From Candidatus Brocadiaceae bacterium (GTDB taxonomy: Bacteria > Planctomycetota > Brocadiia > Brocadiales > Brocadiaceae), in the NCBI GenBank assembly GCA_015661205.1, contig JACVXV010000010.1, positions 1-32,563 of the forward strand: DNA of 32,563 nt. Direction: 5' to 3'. Of the stretch, positions 1-7,042 are shown piece by piece. The notes beneath the pieces were generated by a model. The model saw only the letters and a program-made list of their open reading frames with translations, made no database searches and was not told where the DNA came from. The stretch's first letter is position 1; the number at the start of each line of letters is the position of its first letter. Made by a program: the position numbers and the translations under genes.

Positions 1-153
1 GCTTGCATTTAAAATATTTCCTAAATCCTTTAGTTGTCGTAGGATAGCTCTTGCTTTTTGTTTTGTTGGCGGGATATGAGGTCAGGAGGTCTGAAGTTAC
101 CGCATTGTAAGTGTAACTGATTAACAAGTCAAGTTGAATCAAATCTGGTGTTT
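1..153. other. Left-edge stretch without a recognised gene
   Basis: No open frame of useful length and no recognisable domain was found on either strand. It lies downstream of the minus-strand cyclase gene, so it would hold that operon's 3' end or the start of further maturation genes outside the window. No convincing terminator hairpin with a U-tract was seen. Confidence 0.4.
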
Positions 154-2052
154 TCAAGCAAATCGCTGTAAAAACAAGCCCATACCTATTCCACGCAACA
201 AAATAGTTCCGGCCTGGGTGGTGTTTTTCGCCGTAACCTCTTGACTTAAAGACGCTAACACCGCCCGCATCCGGGGAATATCCAGCCAAGCGCCGGCGAC
301 CGGATGTTTCTGTAATTGATCGAGCAAGGCAACAATCTCCGCTTGTTGCGCCACGACCCGGTGTCCTATATCAGCAGCTTGTAAGCCCTTTCGACGATCG
401 TCCAGCACCGCATCAGGCATAAAAGGCCGTAATGCGCGACGCAACAGCCAACGCCGTTCACCACCACGGCAATACTGCCGGTTTGGAACTTTCCAACAAA
501 ACTCAATCACCCGTCGGTCCAGGGTTGGATCTCGCACTTCTAACTTATATGCAGCACCGATGGTATACCAGAGACCTCCAGCACCCAAGCCCACCGTGCG
601 AAAGCGTGTCCGGAGCGTGGGATTGTCCCGGGTGAAAGTCGGATCATGGCCGCTGGCGCGAATCTTCTCTTGTAGCTTAAGTTGTTTGGCAAACGCAGGG
701 TGGATTGCTGAATATTCTGCCCACGGCGGATGGGCGCTGTTGTGGCCTTGCCGGCTACGCCATTGATGCAGTAGCGGTAAGGCTAGCGGTTTGATAACCT
801 GCCATTTTAATGCCTGCCAGGGATTGACGCTCATATCGCGCAAGGCTTGACAAACCCCTCGCCAGTCGCCTCGAACCAAACAGGGTTGTAAAGAGCTTTC
901 GCCGGAACGTGACACCGTAGCATTGCCATTTTGGCCGGTGAGCAAGACGCCTGCCCCCAGCGCTTGCGCAGCGTCAAGTATTGCCAATATCCAGTGAAGA
1001 TTGGAGGCGGTATGTTGTGGGGTATTGACGATGGTTAACGTCCTCTCCAGGCTGTCCATGAGGCTGAGGTTTTCGGCGCGGATCGCCGTCAGGTCGATAT
1101 ATCCGCTATGGACGGCGGTGGCCTGGGCGAGTTCCCACTCATTGCCACGGCGTTTTGCGCTTGCACCGGTTGGCAGATACTGCGGCACAGCAGTATAGGC
1201 GCGGAGCCGTTGCCCGCGTGCCGCCAGTTGCCGGGCCGCCAGCGCACATACTGAACCGGAATCCAAACCGCCGCTGAGGGTTGCGGCTATTGGACGTGTG
1301 CTGTGCAGACAAGCCGCAACTGCCGTGTTGTAAACCTCCAAAAATGCCTCTTCATAAGCAGTGTCGTCCGGCAAAATCAGTTCCGGCAACTGTTCCGGAT
1401 GCCAATAGCGGCTGATGTTCAGTTGTCCCGCCTCAAATGACAGCCAATGCCCCGGCATCAAACGCCGAATACCTTGAAACACCGTGGCTTCCGGTTCGGG
1501 GCCAAACCAAACCACGAGGGTTTGCGCCACTTTCATCGGATCGGGTCGGCGGGGAATTTCCGGTAGGGCAAATAATCCTAAAAGACCGGAGGAAAACGCG
1601 AACAGGCCGGGTGCGTGATAGTAAAGCAAATCGGTGTTACCGCCATGATCGCGGGCAATGAACAATCGTTTGCTGTGGCGATTCCACACCGCAATTGCCC
1701 AGTCACCCACGAAATGGGCAAGACAAGCTTCTCCCCAGCGCCGCCAGGCATGATGCATAAGTTCACTGTCCGGCAACGTTATATCACCGGGAATTGCCAG
1801 TTCCCGGCGTAATTCGGCTCGGTTGTCCAATCGTGCCGCCGCGATAAAAACTTCATCTTTGTCTACCAGTGGCTGACGCTCGAGCAACGCCTCGGCAGTC
1901 ACCGCTTGTTGGCTTTGTCCAAAACCTGCGCCGTCGAGACACCACTCGCCGCCACCATCACCGCCCCAGTGTCGCATAGCGCCGGACATTGCCGCCAGAG
2001 AATCTGCTGCCGGGGAACCATTCGCACGGATCAATCCGAATATAGCGCTCAT
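154..2052 (-). CDS. Asparagine-synthetase-like protein, lasso-peptide-type macrolactam synthetase
   Basis: A 632-residue member of the class-B asparagine synthetase fold: an N-terminal Ntn glutaminase-like domain (about residues 1-200) and a C-terminal ATP-pyrophosphatase domain with the PP-loop SGGLDSGS at about residues 260-267. The nucleophilic Cys expected directly after the initiator Met is Ser here (MSAIFG), so glutamine hydrolysis should be lost. This is compatible with lasso-peptide C proteins, which adenylate an Asp/Glu side chain of a precursor and close a ring instead of making asparagine. The start at 2052 is chosen because GGAG sits 8 bases upstream; an ATG 18 bases earlier has no Shine-Dalgarno. 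The HprK-like kinase directly upstream on the same strand is a known partner in proteobacterial and Paenibacillus lasso clusters. The precursor and B proteins are not visible, so the lasso assignment is inference; the fold assignment is solid. Base composition by eye is richer in GC than downstream genes, suggesting transfer. Confidence 0.8.
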   Translation of the reverse strand: MSAIFGLIRANGSPAADSLAAMSGAMRHWGGDGGGEWCLDGAGFGQSQQAVTAEALLERQPLVDKDEVFIAAARLDNRAELRRELAIPGDITLPDSELMHHAWRRWGEACLAHFVGDWAIAVWNRHSKRLFIARDHGGNTDLLYYHAPGLFAFSSGLLGLFALPEIPRRPDPMKVAQTLVVWFGPEPEATVFQGIRRLMPGHWLSFEAGQLNISRYWHPEQLPELILPDDTAYEEAFLEVYNTAVAACLHSTRPIAATLSGGLDSGSVCALAARQLAARGQRLRAYTAVPQYLPTGASAKRRGNEWELAQATAVHSGYIDLTAIRAENLSLMDSLERTLTIVNTPQHTASNLHWILAILDAAQALGAGVLLTGQNGNATVSRSGESSLQPCLVRGDWRGVCQALRDMSVNPWQALKWQVIKPLALPLLHQWRSRQGHNSAHPPWAEYSAIHPAFAKQLKLQEKIRASGHDPTFTRDNPTLRTRFRTVGLGAGGLWYTIGAAYKLEVRDPTLDRRVIEFCWKVPNRQYCRGGERRWLLRRALRPFMPDAVLDDRRKGLQAADIGHRVVAQQAEIVALLDQLQKHPVAGAWLDIPRMRAVLASLSQEVTAKNTTQAGTILLRGIGMGLFLQRFA

Positions 2053-2122
2053 ATCTTTTTCTCCATCCATAAAAACTGCACAGCAGAGATGACAGCCCTG
2101 TTAATAATCATGCATTGATGCA

Positions 2123-3055
2123 TTATAGGGTTCCAGCTTGTTGCCAGTCCGCTTCGATTCGTTCCACGCACGCCGGCAATGACCAGGTTTCTCGTGGTCG
2201 CTTTATACGTGTGATAGGGACACGGTTAGCCACTGCGCCCAACAACGGTAGATAGTTGGCGTTTTGTCCTAATTGCAGGGCAAGGCCAGCCCGGTAAGTA
2301 TGCCGCGTCACTATTTCTAATTGGGTTATATTTTGAAACGGCATAATGTCCATTTCCACCTTTGTTGTGTCGGACGGTTTTAATTCATAGAGCATTCCCA
2401 GTGGCGCCGGCATTAAACCGGAACCGACCATTGACAAAAAATATTTTTCTACGCCAGGCCGCACTTTTCGTGTGGTAGCCGGATCCAGGCATAGCTCAGT
2501 CAGCAATTTTTGCCCTAGCTTGTGTTGCGGTAAACCAGGGTACATCCATAAAGCGCCGCCGGCGTCTTTTCGTAGCGGACTTATGTCGTCACTTAACGGT
2601 GTATGGCCGCGCAGGCATAACGCTGCGGCCAAAGTCGATTTCCCCGCTCCGGGTTTACCTAAGAATACCGCTGCCCGCCCATCCGGCATTTGCACCGCAC
2701 TGCCGTGTAATGGCAGATAACCGCGTTGATGCAATAAGGCTCCAAACGCAGAGCCAAACAGGAACAGGCGCAGATAATCGGGATGGGCATGTGGATTGGG
2801 CTGAATAGTGATGGAGTTTCCGTTAACTATATAGTAGCGGGCAACGTCCTGAACCGTGAGCAGGCATTCGCCGGTTTTTCCTTCCCAATATTGATAAGGT
2901 TGCTGCAATTGGCGGGATGCCGGTAAATGTATTGGCGTTTCGCCACAGTGAATAGCAACATCGACATCGGAATGTGATTTATCCTCGGCGAAGAATTCAG
3001 AAAAAGGAAGTTCTGAAGCAAAATGCAGTCCGAAACAACGGAAATGATATGGCAT
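2123..3055 (-). CDS. HPr kinase/phosphorylase-like kinase, probably precursor-peptide modifying
   Basis: A protein of about 310 residues with the HprK C-terminal P-loop: GKPGAGKST near residue 135, preceded by the family-typical LHGSAV segment and followed by LSDDISPL, the Walker B-like region. The N-terminal 100 residues (IASELP-type opening, here HFASELPF) match the small HprK-like proteins next to asparagine-synthetase-like cyclases, not true HprK of the PTS, which has a different N-terminal domain. In characterised lasso clusters such kinases phosphorylate a residue of the precursor peptide; that role here is inferred from the neighbour. The next gene begins 70 bases downstream on the same strand, so one transcript is likely. 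The ATG at 3055 is preferred over a TTG at 3067; neither has a clear ribosome-binding site. High GC matches the cyclase gene and not the rest of the window. Confidence 0.8.
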   Translation of the reverse strand: MPYHFRCFGLHFASELPFSEFFAEDKSHSDVDVAIHCGETPIHLPASRQLQQPYQYWEGKTGECLLTVQDVARYYIVNGNSITIQPNPHAHPDYLRLFLFGSAFGALLHQRGYLPLHGSAVQMPDGRAAVFLGKPGAGKSTLAAALCLRGHTPLSDDISPLRKDAGGALWMYPGLPQHKLGQKLLTELCLDPATTRKVRPGVEKYFLSMVGSGLMPAPLGMLYELKPSDTTKVEMDIMPFQNITQLEIVTRHTYRAGLALQLGQNANYLPLLGAVANRVPITRIKRPRETWSLPACVERIEADWQQAGTL

Positions 3056-3137
3056 GTGGTTACGCAATCAACGGATAAAACGTTTAATTTACAGCGAGCC
3101 TTTGTTTTTTGCTACAAAATAAGGATATGTCAATATT

Positions 3138-3166
3138 ATAGTACAAATATAACACTGACACGGCAA
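3138..3166 (-). promoter_or_regulatory. Candidate sigma-70 promoter for the kinase-cyclase operon
   Basis: On the minus strand TTGCCG (3166-3161) is followed after 17 bases by TACTAT (3143-3138), about 80 bases before the kinase start, in an AT-rich gap. This is a pattern call only. Confidence 0.4.
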
Positions 3167-3221
3167 GCTTAAAAGGGTTTTTGTAAATTTTATCGTAACT
3201 ACCCGGCCATGTTGTGCATCC

Positions 3222-3400
3222 TTTTCTGTCACCCCTTCGGGGCTGGTAATGTTATTGTATTTACCAAGGGTTCCACCCCCTGGCTATATCCTTTCAGCGC
3301 TTTGGGCCTGTTGTAGAGCCGTTGTAGGGACGTATTGCAATACGCCCCTACGTGCGAACGTGAAAAATGTCGCCGAATTCCTAATTTAACACATATCGGC
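3222..3400 (-). repeat. Composite palindromic intergenic repeat (minus orientation)
   Basis: Read on the minus strand this holds, in order, an AAATTAGG...CGGCGAC segment, a palindromic module around GGGGCGTATTGCAATACGTCCC, the CTACAACAGGCCC link, and a hairpin cluster (ATAGCCAGGGGGTGG... and CCCCGAAGGGGTGACAG). The same modules recur in the other composite repeats of the window. No coding potential is seen; short frames across it merely translate the repeat. Confidence 0.7.
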
Positions 3401-3458
3401 AGGACAGGCGCGTTAAAAAACCCGTTTAGAACCACAGATTGCAGACATCTTGGATGAT

Positions 3459-3795
3459 TCAATCACACGAAGGATTGTTTATTGCCGCTTCCAAAATGAG
3501 ATCGCACGTTCGGGAAATAGCTTTGGGGCCGTTGAGGCGGGCGCTTAGCTGCTTTGCGCCGCTTGTCATGCATCAACCGATGCAAAGCGGACGTTACGGT
3601 TCCTGGTTGATAATTCCTGGGGAAGACTTGTTCGCCCAAGCCCAGGCGGATTATGCGTGAGGCGTTGTCAAATTGATCGTGAGCAAAAGGCGACACCTGT
3701 TGCGGGACTCCGGCGGCAAGCGCCTGCGCCGTCGTGCCAATTCCGCCGTGATGGACAACGGCTGCGGAAGACGGCTCGTCAGAAAGAACTACAGA
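3459..3795 (-). pseudogene. Remnant of a GT1 (UDP-glycosyltransferase/MGT-like) gene, frameshifted and 5'-truncated
   Basis: The minus strand encodes the donor-binding signature of GT1 glycosyltransferases: VVHHGGIGTTAQALAAGVP, then PFAHDQFDNASRI. In the intact family this motif lies about 100 residues from the C-terminus. The frame then runs as far as LHRLMHDKRR near 3560, after which the expected C-terminal helix (ARLNGPKAISRTCDLI) continues only in the neighbouring frame, ending at a stop at 3459. Upstream of about 3795 an in-frame stop and repeat-like sequence replace the missing 300 or so N-terminal residues. A true family member of about 420 residues is therefore reduced to a frameshifted C-terminal quarter. 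A second scrap of the same motif region lies near 5200. Confidence 0.75.
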
Positions 3796-3799
3796 TCAA

Positions 3800-4190
3800 A
3801 CCGCCAATGAACGCCAATAAAGAAACCCATTCGCGTGTATTAGCGTGTATTAGCGGTTAAAAGTTGTCGTTGTTTCTCCGCGTTCTCAGCTATGAATTGT
3901 CTTTGCAGTATTGGCGTTTGTTTGCCTTATAATCAAGCCGCTCGCAAATAGACTTGCCATCCTTTAAAGACGGCAGGCTGGAAGCCTGCGCTACTTTTCC
4001 GTTGTATTCGCAAAGCACAATATATATGATAAACGCGCATCTTAAATCCATGAGCCACAAGAAGCGTTTAGTTGTTGAAACAACGAAAGCATAATATATG
4101 ATGCTGGGTATCTCTTTCGGCTTGTTCGGGTTGGGGGGCTTTGACAACTATTTCTGGTGTTGTACAGAGAATATTTGCACGCTTTGATGT
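3800..4190. other. Non-coding stretch between the glycosyltransferase remnant and repeats
   Basis: No supported gene. It contains a short hairpin around GGCAGGCTGGAAGCCTGCGC (about 3970-3989), a type common in intergenic repeats, and AT-rich sequence. Short frames here lack ribosome-binding sites and recognisable motifs. Confidence 0.5.
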
Positions 4191-4420
4191 TTGTGTCGCC
4201 CCTCCGGGGCTTTATAACGTCTTGCAATAGCTTTCCCACCGCTTACGCAGTTGTTGCCCCTAATGGGGCATGACAAAGACACCCCATCGGGGTGTAACAA
4301 TCGTAGCCACTGCGTGAGCGGTGGGTAATGAGAGAGACCTATTGTTTTAGCCCCGTAGGGGCAGCACAACCTAGATAAGCAGTATAGACGCGTGGTGTGC
4401 AGGCACGGCAAAACCCATTT
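4190..4420. repeat. Hairpin-rich intergenic repeat cluster
   Basis: Several small GC stems occur in a row: CGCCCCTCCGGGGC, GCCCCTAATGGGGC, ACACCCCATCGGGGTGT and GCCCCGTAGGGGC. The segment CCCACCGCTTACGCAG (4236-4251) recurs in inverted, slightly altered form at 4309-4324, giving a larger imperfect inverted repeat around the inner stems. No gene is supported. Confidence 0.6.
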
Positions 4421-4433
4421 GTCGGCTTAAACG

Positions 4434-4640
4434 GTACGAATACCGGCGGATTTAGGCCTACGGCGGCTTTTAACGCGTAGTGGCAAGGCGCTCCTTGCCA
4501 CTAACACGTACGTTTGAATTTCCTGTACGTTAAATTAGTCCTATGGCGACTTTTTTGTGTTCACACGTGAGGACACGGGCACCGTGTCCCTACAATGGCA
4601 TTGAAATTCCTATACATCAAGCTGGAGCTTGGGAACGAGA
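4434..4640 (+). repeat. Composite intergenic repeat, modules M1-M2-M4
   Basis: Module M1 (GTAGTGGCAAGGCG...CTTGCCACTA, 4473-4535), module M2 (GGACACGGGCACCGTGTCC plus TTGAAATTCCTATACAT, 4564-4618) and module M4 (AAGCTGGAGCTTGGGAACGA, from about 4619). Each has its own perfect or near-perfect palindrome. M1 and M2 recur in the same order at 32350-32480. A direct-repeat tract of ATTCGTGT units follows at 4645-4675. Confidence 0.7.
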
Positions 4641-4717
4641 GAATTCGTGAAAATTCGTGTAATTCGTGTCTTTTGTGGTTAAACGCGTTTTAGTTTTACT
4701 CTTGGGAAGGGCGTAGA

Positions 4718-5170
4718 ATGCAGATACTGGTTGACGCCGACGCGTTTCCCGGCGTGATCGTGGATATCCTGTACCGGGCGGTGGAGCGTGTTCGCGTGCC
4801 GTTGATCCTGGTCTCGAACAAGCATATAAAGACTCCTCGATCACTGTACATTTCAACTATTACGGTATCTGCGGGTTTTGACGTGGCGGATGACCGTATC
4901 GTTGCGATGGTTCAACAGGGCGACCTGGTCATTACCGCCGACATACCGCTTGCTGACCGCGTCGTTGATAAGGGCGGATACGCGATTGACCCGCGCGGCG
5001 AGCTTTATACGGAATCGAACGTAAAACATCGGCTGGCTATGCGCAATCTTTTGAATGAACTTCGTAACGGCGGTATCATTACCGGCGGCCCCTCTTCGTT
5101 TGGCCGAAAGGACGCCCAGTCATTTGCCTGCCAACTGGACCGTTTTTTGACGAAATATTGCAAGAGGTGA
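4718..5170 (+). CDS. YaiI/YqxD family protein (UPF0178)
   Basis: A 150-residue protein matching the usual family length. It has the N-terminal acidic motif VDADAFPG, the conserved GFDVADDRIV and DLVITADIPLADRVV blocks, and the C-terminal GGPSSFGRKDAQSFACQLD signature. The family is related to the PIN/NYN nuclease-like fold, but its biochemical role is not established. The ATG has GGAAGGG about 6 bases upstream, which fixes the start. It stands alone between repeat clusters with no operon partner and is the only plus-strand gene in this part of the window. Confidence 0.9.
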   Translation: MQILVDADAFPGVIVDILYRAVERVRVPLILVSNKHIKTPRSLYISTITVSAGFDVADDRIVAMVQQGDLVITADIPLADRVVDKGGYAIDPRGELYTESNVKHRLAMRNLLNELRNGGIITGGPSSFGRKDAQSFACQLDRFLTKYCKR

Positions 5171-5195
5171 AAGAGTATACCCAAGGCGCGCTTAT

Positions 5196-5234
5196 TTACC
5201 GATGCAAAGCGGCCGTCACGGTTCTTACTTGATA
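5196..5234 (-). pseudogene. Possible second scrap of a GT1 glycosyltransferase gene
   Basis: About 35 bases (5200-5234) match 3578-3612 of the first remnant with roughly six mismatches, and the minus-strand translation YQVRTVTAALHR then stop parallels YQPGTVTSALHR. It is too short to be sure; it could be a chance-preserved piece of a tandem paralogue. Confidence 0.35.
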
Positions 5235-5379
5235 TAGCTCGTAACGAATCAAATGCGACATTTGTCTTGACTTAGGGGCTGTAAATAAACAATTTTTGCA
5301 ACTTCATTCTAACGATTATAGAATTTTATCGTTCCAATCACAGGGAAAAACAAATTCACCGCAGAGGACGCAGGAACAG

Positions 5380-5514
5380 CGTGTGATTTACGATGGAAAT
5401 GATGATACCGTCGCGCGGCAGACGGCCAAGTGGTTGCGATATAAATTCCGGTGCGAGGCAAAGGCAGTAATCGACAGCGCGTATTCTCTGCGCACGGTGG
5501 TTAATTATCAATAA
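5380..5514 (+). other. Possible coding remnant, unrecognised
   Basis: The frame reads VIYDGNDDTVARQTAKWL, then continues for about 25 residues to a stop at 5512-5514. Codon use looks protein-like and the start of the segment vaguely resembles a rhodanese-type strand-helix unit, but there is no ribosome-binding site or plausible start, and the end overlaps the 3' end of the opposite ABC ATPase gene. It may be a decayed gene end. Confidence 0.2.
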
Positions 5515-6535
5515 ACATAACCTCCATCTTTTCAATAGAAAACCTTACAGGCTGCCCCACCTCATACCGCTCACGAGCGTGCAGCTTGATTTCTTCACCG
5601 GAGGAGGAGATATTGTACTTGTACACATCGCCCACAAAGCCCCGGTTTGTGATTATGCCGTCGCAACAGCCGCACTTCACTATCGTTGCGTGATGCGGAC
5701 GGAAGAGGAGGGTGGCATTCCCACTCTCACGGCCTTTTGTATTACACGCCCACTCGCCCCACGGCGTTACTATCTTGTTCTCACCGGGTATTTTTACGGG
5801 TATGATGTTGGATTCTCCTACGAAGTTGGCTACAAATAATGAGTTTGGTGTGGAATATATTTCTTCGGGACTCCCTATCTGTTCCACACGGCCTGCATTC
5901 ATTACAACCACCTGGTCGGCCAGGAGAAAGGCGTCATCCTGGTCGTGGGTTACGTATACGGTGGTTATTTGTGTCTCTTGTTGAATGCGTTTCATTTCTT
6001 GCCGGATATCTTCGCGCAATTTCACGTCAATGTTCGATAACGGTTCGTCCATAAGCAACAACTTCGGCTCCGTAACAATGGCCCGCGCAATGGCAATCAA
6101 CTGCTGCTGGCCACCGGAGAGTTTGCCGGGATACTCTTTGGCATATCTACCCATATTGACCTTTTTCAAAACGGCCTCAATTTTTTCCCGCCTTTCAGCC
6201 TTTACAAGCCCAGCCGCCTTCAATCCGAACTCGATGTTTTCGTACACCGTTATATGAGGCCAGAGCGCCAGGTCTTGAAAGACCATGCCGATGTGCCGCT
6301 GTTTTTGAGAAATCATTGCTTTGCTACCTTGACTTGCAAGCACGCCTTCCATCCAAATCTCGCCGGCATCCGGGGACTCAAGACCGGCAATCATCCTCAA
6401 GGTTGTTGTCTTACCGCATCCGGAAGACCCCAATAAGGCCAGGAGTTGTCCCTTCTTAACACCAAAGGAAACACCCCTTAAAACCTCTTTATTGCCAAAA
6501 CGTTTGGTTAATTGCTTTACTTCTAAGGTATTCAT
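5501..6535 (-). CDS. fbpC: ABC importer ATPase, ferric-iron (FbpC/PotA-like) type
   Basis: A 344-residue ATPase with all nucleotide-binding motifs in order: Walker A GSSGCGKTT (about residues 36-44), Q-loop MVFQDLALWPH, signature LSGGQQQ, Walker B LLLMDEPLSNID and H-loop VYVTHD. A C-terminal TOBE-like regulatory domain follows (about 240-344), as in FbpC, CysA and PotA. The internal ATG (MNTLEVKQL) is preferred to one 60 bases upstream because it begins exactly at the domain. Neither start has a strong Shine-Dalgarno. It is the third component of an iron-type importer with the fused permease upstream, but about 500 bases of repeat element separate the two. The substrate is inferred from permease and binding-protein type; other oxyanion or polyamine specificities cannot be excluded from the ATPase alone. 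Confidence 0.85.
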   Translation of the reverse strand: MNTLEVKQLTKRFGNKEVLRGVSFGVKKGQLLALLGSSGCGKTTTLRMIAGLESPDAGEIWMEGVLASQGSKAMISQKQRHIGMVFQDLALWPHITVYENIEFGLKAAGLVKAERREKIEAVLKKVNMGRYAKEYPGKLSGGQQQLIAIARAIVTEPKLLLMDEPLSNIDVKLREDIRQEMKRIQQETQITTVYVTHDQDDAFLLADQVVVMNAGRVEQIGSPEEIYSTPNSLFVANFVGESNIIPVKIPGENKIVTPWGEWACNTKGRESGNATLLFRPHHATIVKCGCCDGIITNRGFVGDVYKYNISSSGEEIKLHARERYEVGQPVRFSIEKMEVMFIDN

Positions 6536-6597
6536 AGTTTTTTCAGGTAAGATTGAACGGATAAACAGACAGGGTCTTGGCTCAATTAAAAACATTC

Positions 6598-6988
6598 GGA
6601 ACCACAGATTTCACAGATTACACAGATTTAAATTTAGCAACAAATGGACACGAATTACACGAATTTACACGAACAGGCACGTATAAACGTAGAGACGCCC
6701 TGCCAAGGTGTCTGTAGAGTCTATGCAACCCAATATTCTACAAAAATTAACGCATCCTTCAGCATTCCCCTACTGGGAGGAGTGCCGAGGTGGGTTTCCC
6801 GTGGCATACAAGATCGTATCGCTTTGCCGTAGCAATTGTTGCCATTACACCCCACCCACAAACCCGCATAAACAAAATGAAAACTCCTATACAATAAATT
6901 TATCTCTGTCGTATCTCTGGCTTTTTTAATACCGAACGAACTGTTACGATTTTCATCTGTGTCATCTGTGAAATCTGTGGTTCCGGTC
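6598..6988. repeat. MITE-like element with about 30-bp terminal inverted repeats
   Basis: The left arm CGGAACCACAGATTTCACAG (from 6598) returns inverted at 6955-6988 with about two mismatches over 30 bases. Inside the left half is a run of ACACGAATT units, also found in the opposite orientation at 4645-4675. No transposase or other gene is present in the 390-base interval; short frames are unsupported. It lies between the ATPase and permease genes of one importer. Confidence 0.6.
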
Positions 6989-7042
6989 TTTCTTTTCAAG
7001 CGGGGAAGTGTTACATAGTCTCTAAATCGGGAGAGCCCTGTC

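Noticed and set aside
2053-2122. Gap between kinase and cyclase as a site for a precursor gene
   Set aside because: Only 70 bases; the one frame starting there runs into the cyclase gene and has no leader or ring-forming residues.
3229-3462. 77-residue minus-strand frame upstream of the kinase, a candidate lasso precursor by position
   Set aside because: Most of it translates the composite repeat, it has no leader-like motif or core, and it lies beyond the candidate promoter.
4190-4420. Possible CRISPR array because of repeated short stems
   Set aside because: Stems differ in sequence and spacing, and there are no constant repeats with unique spacers.
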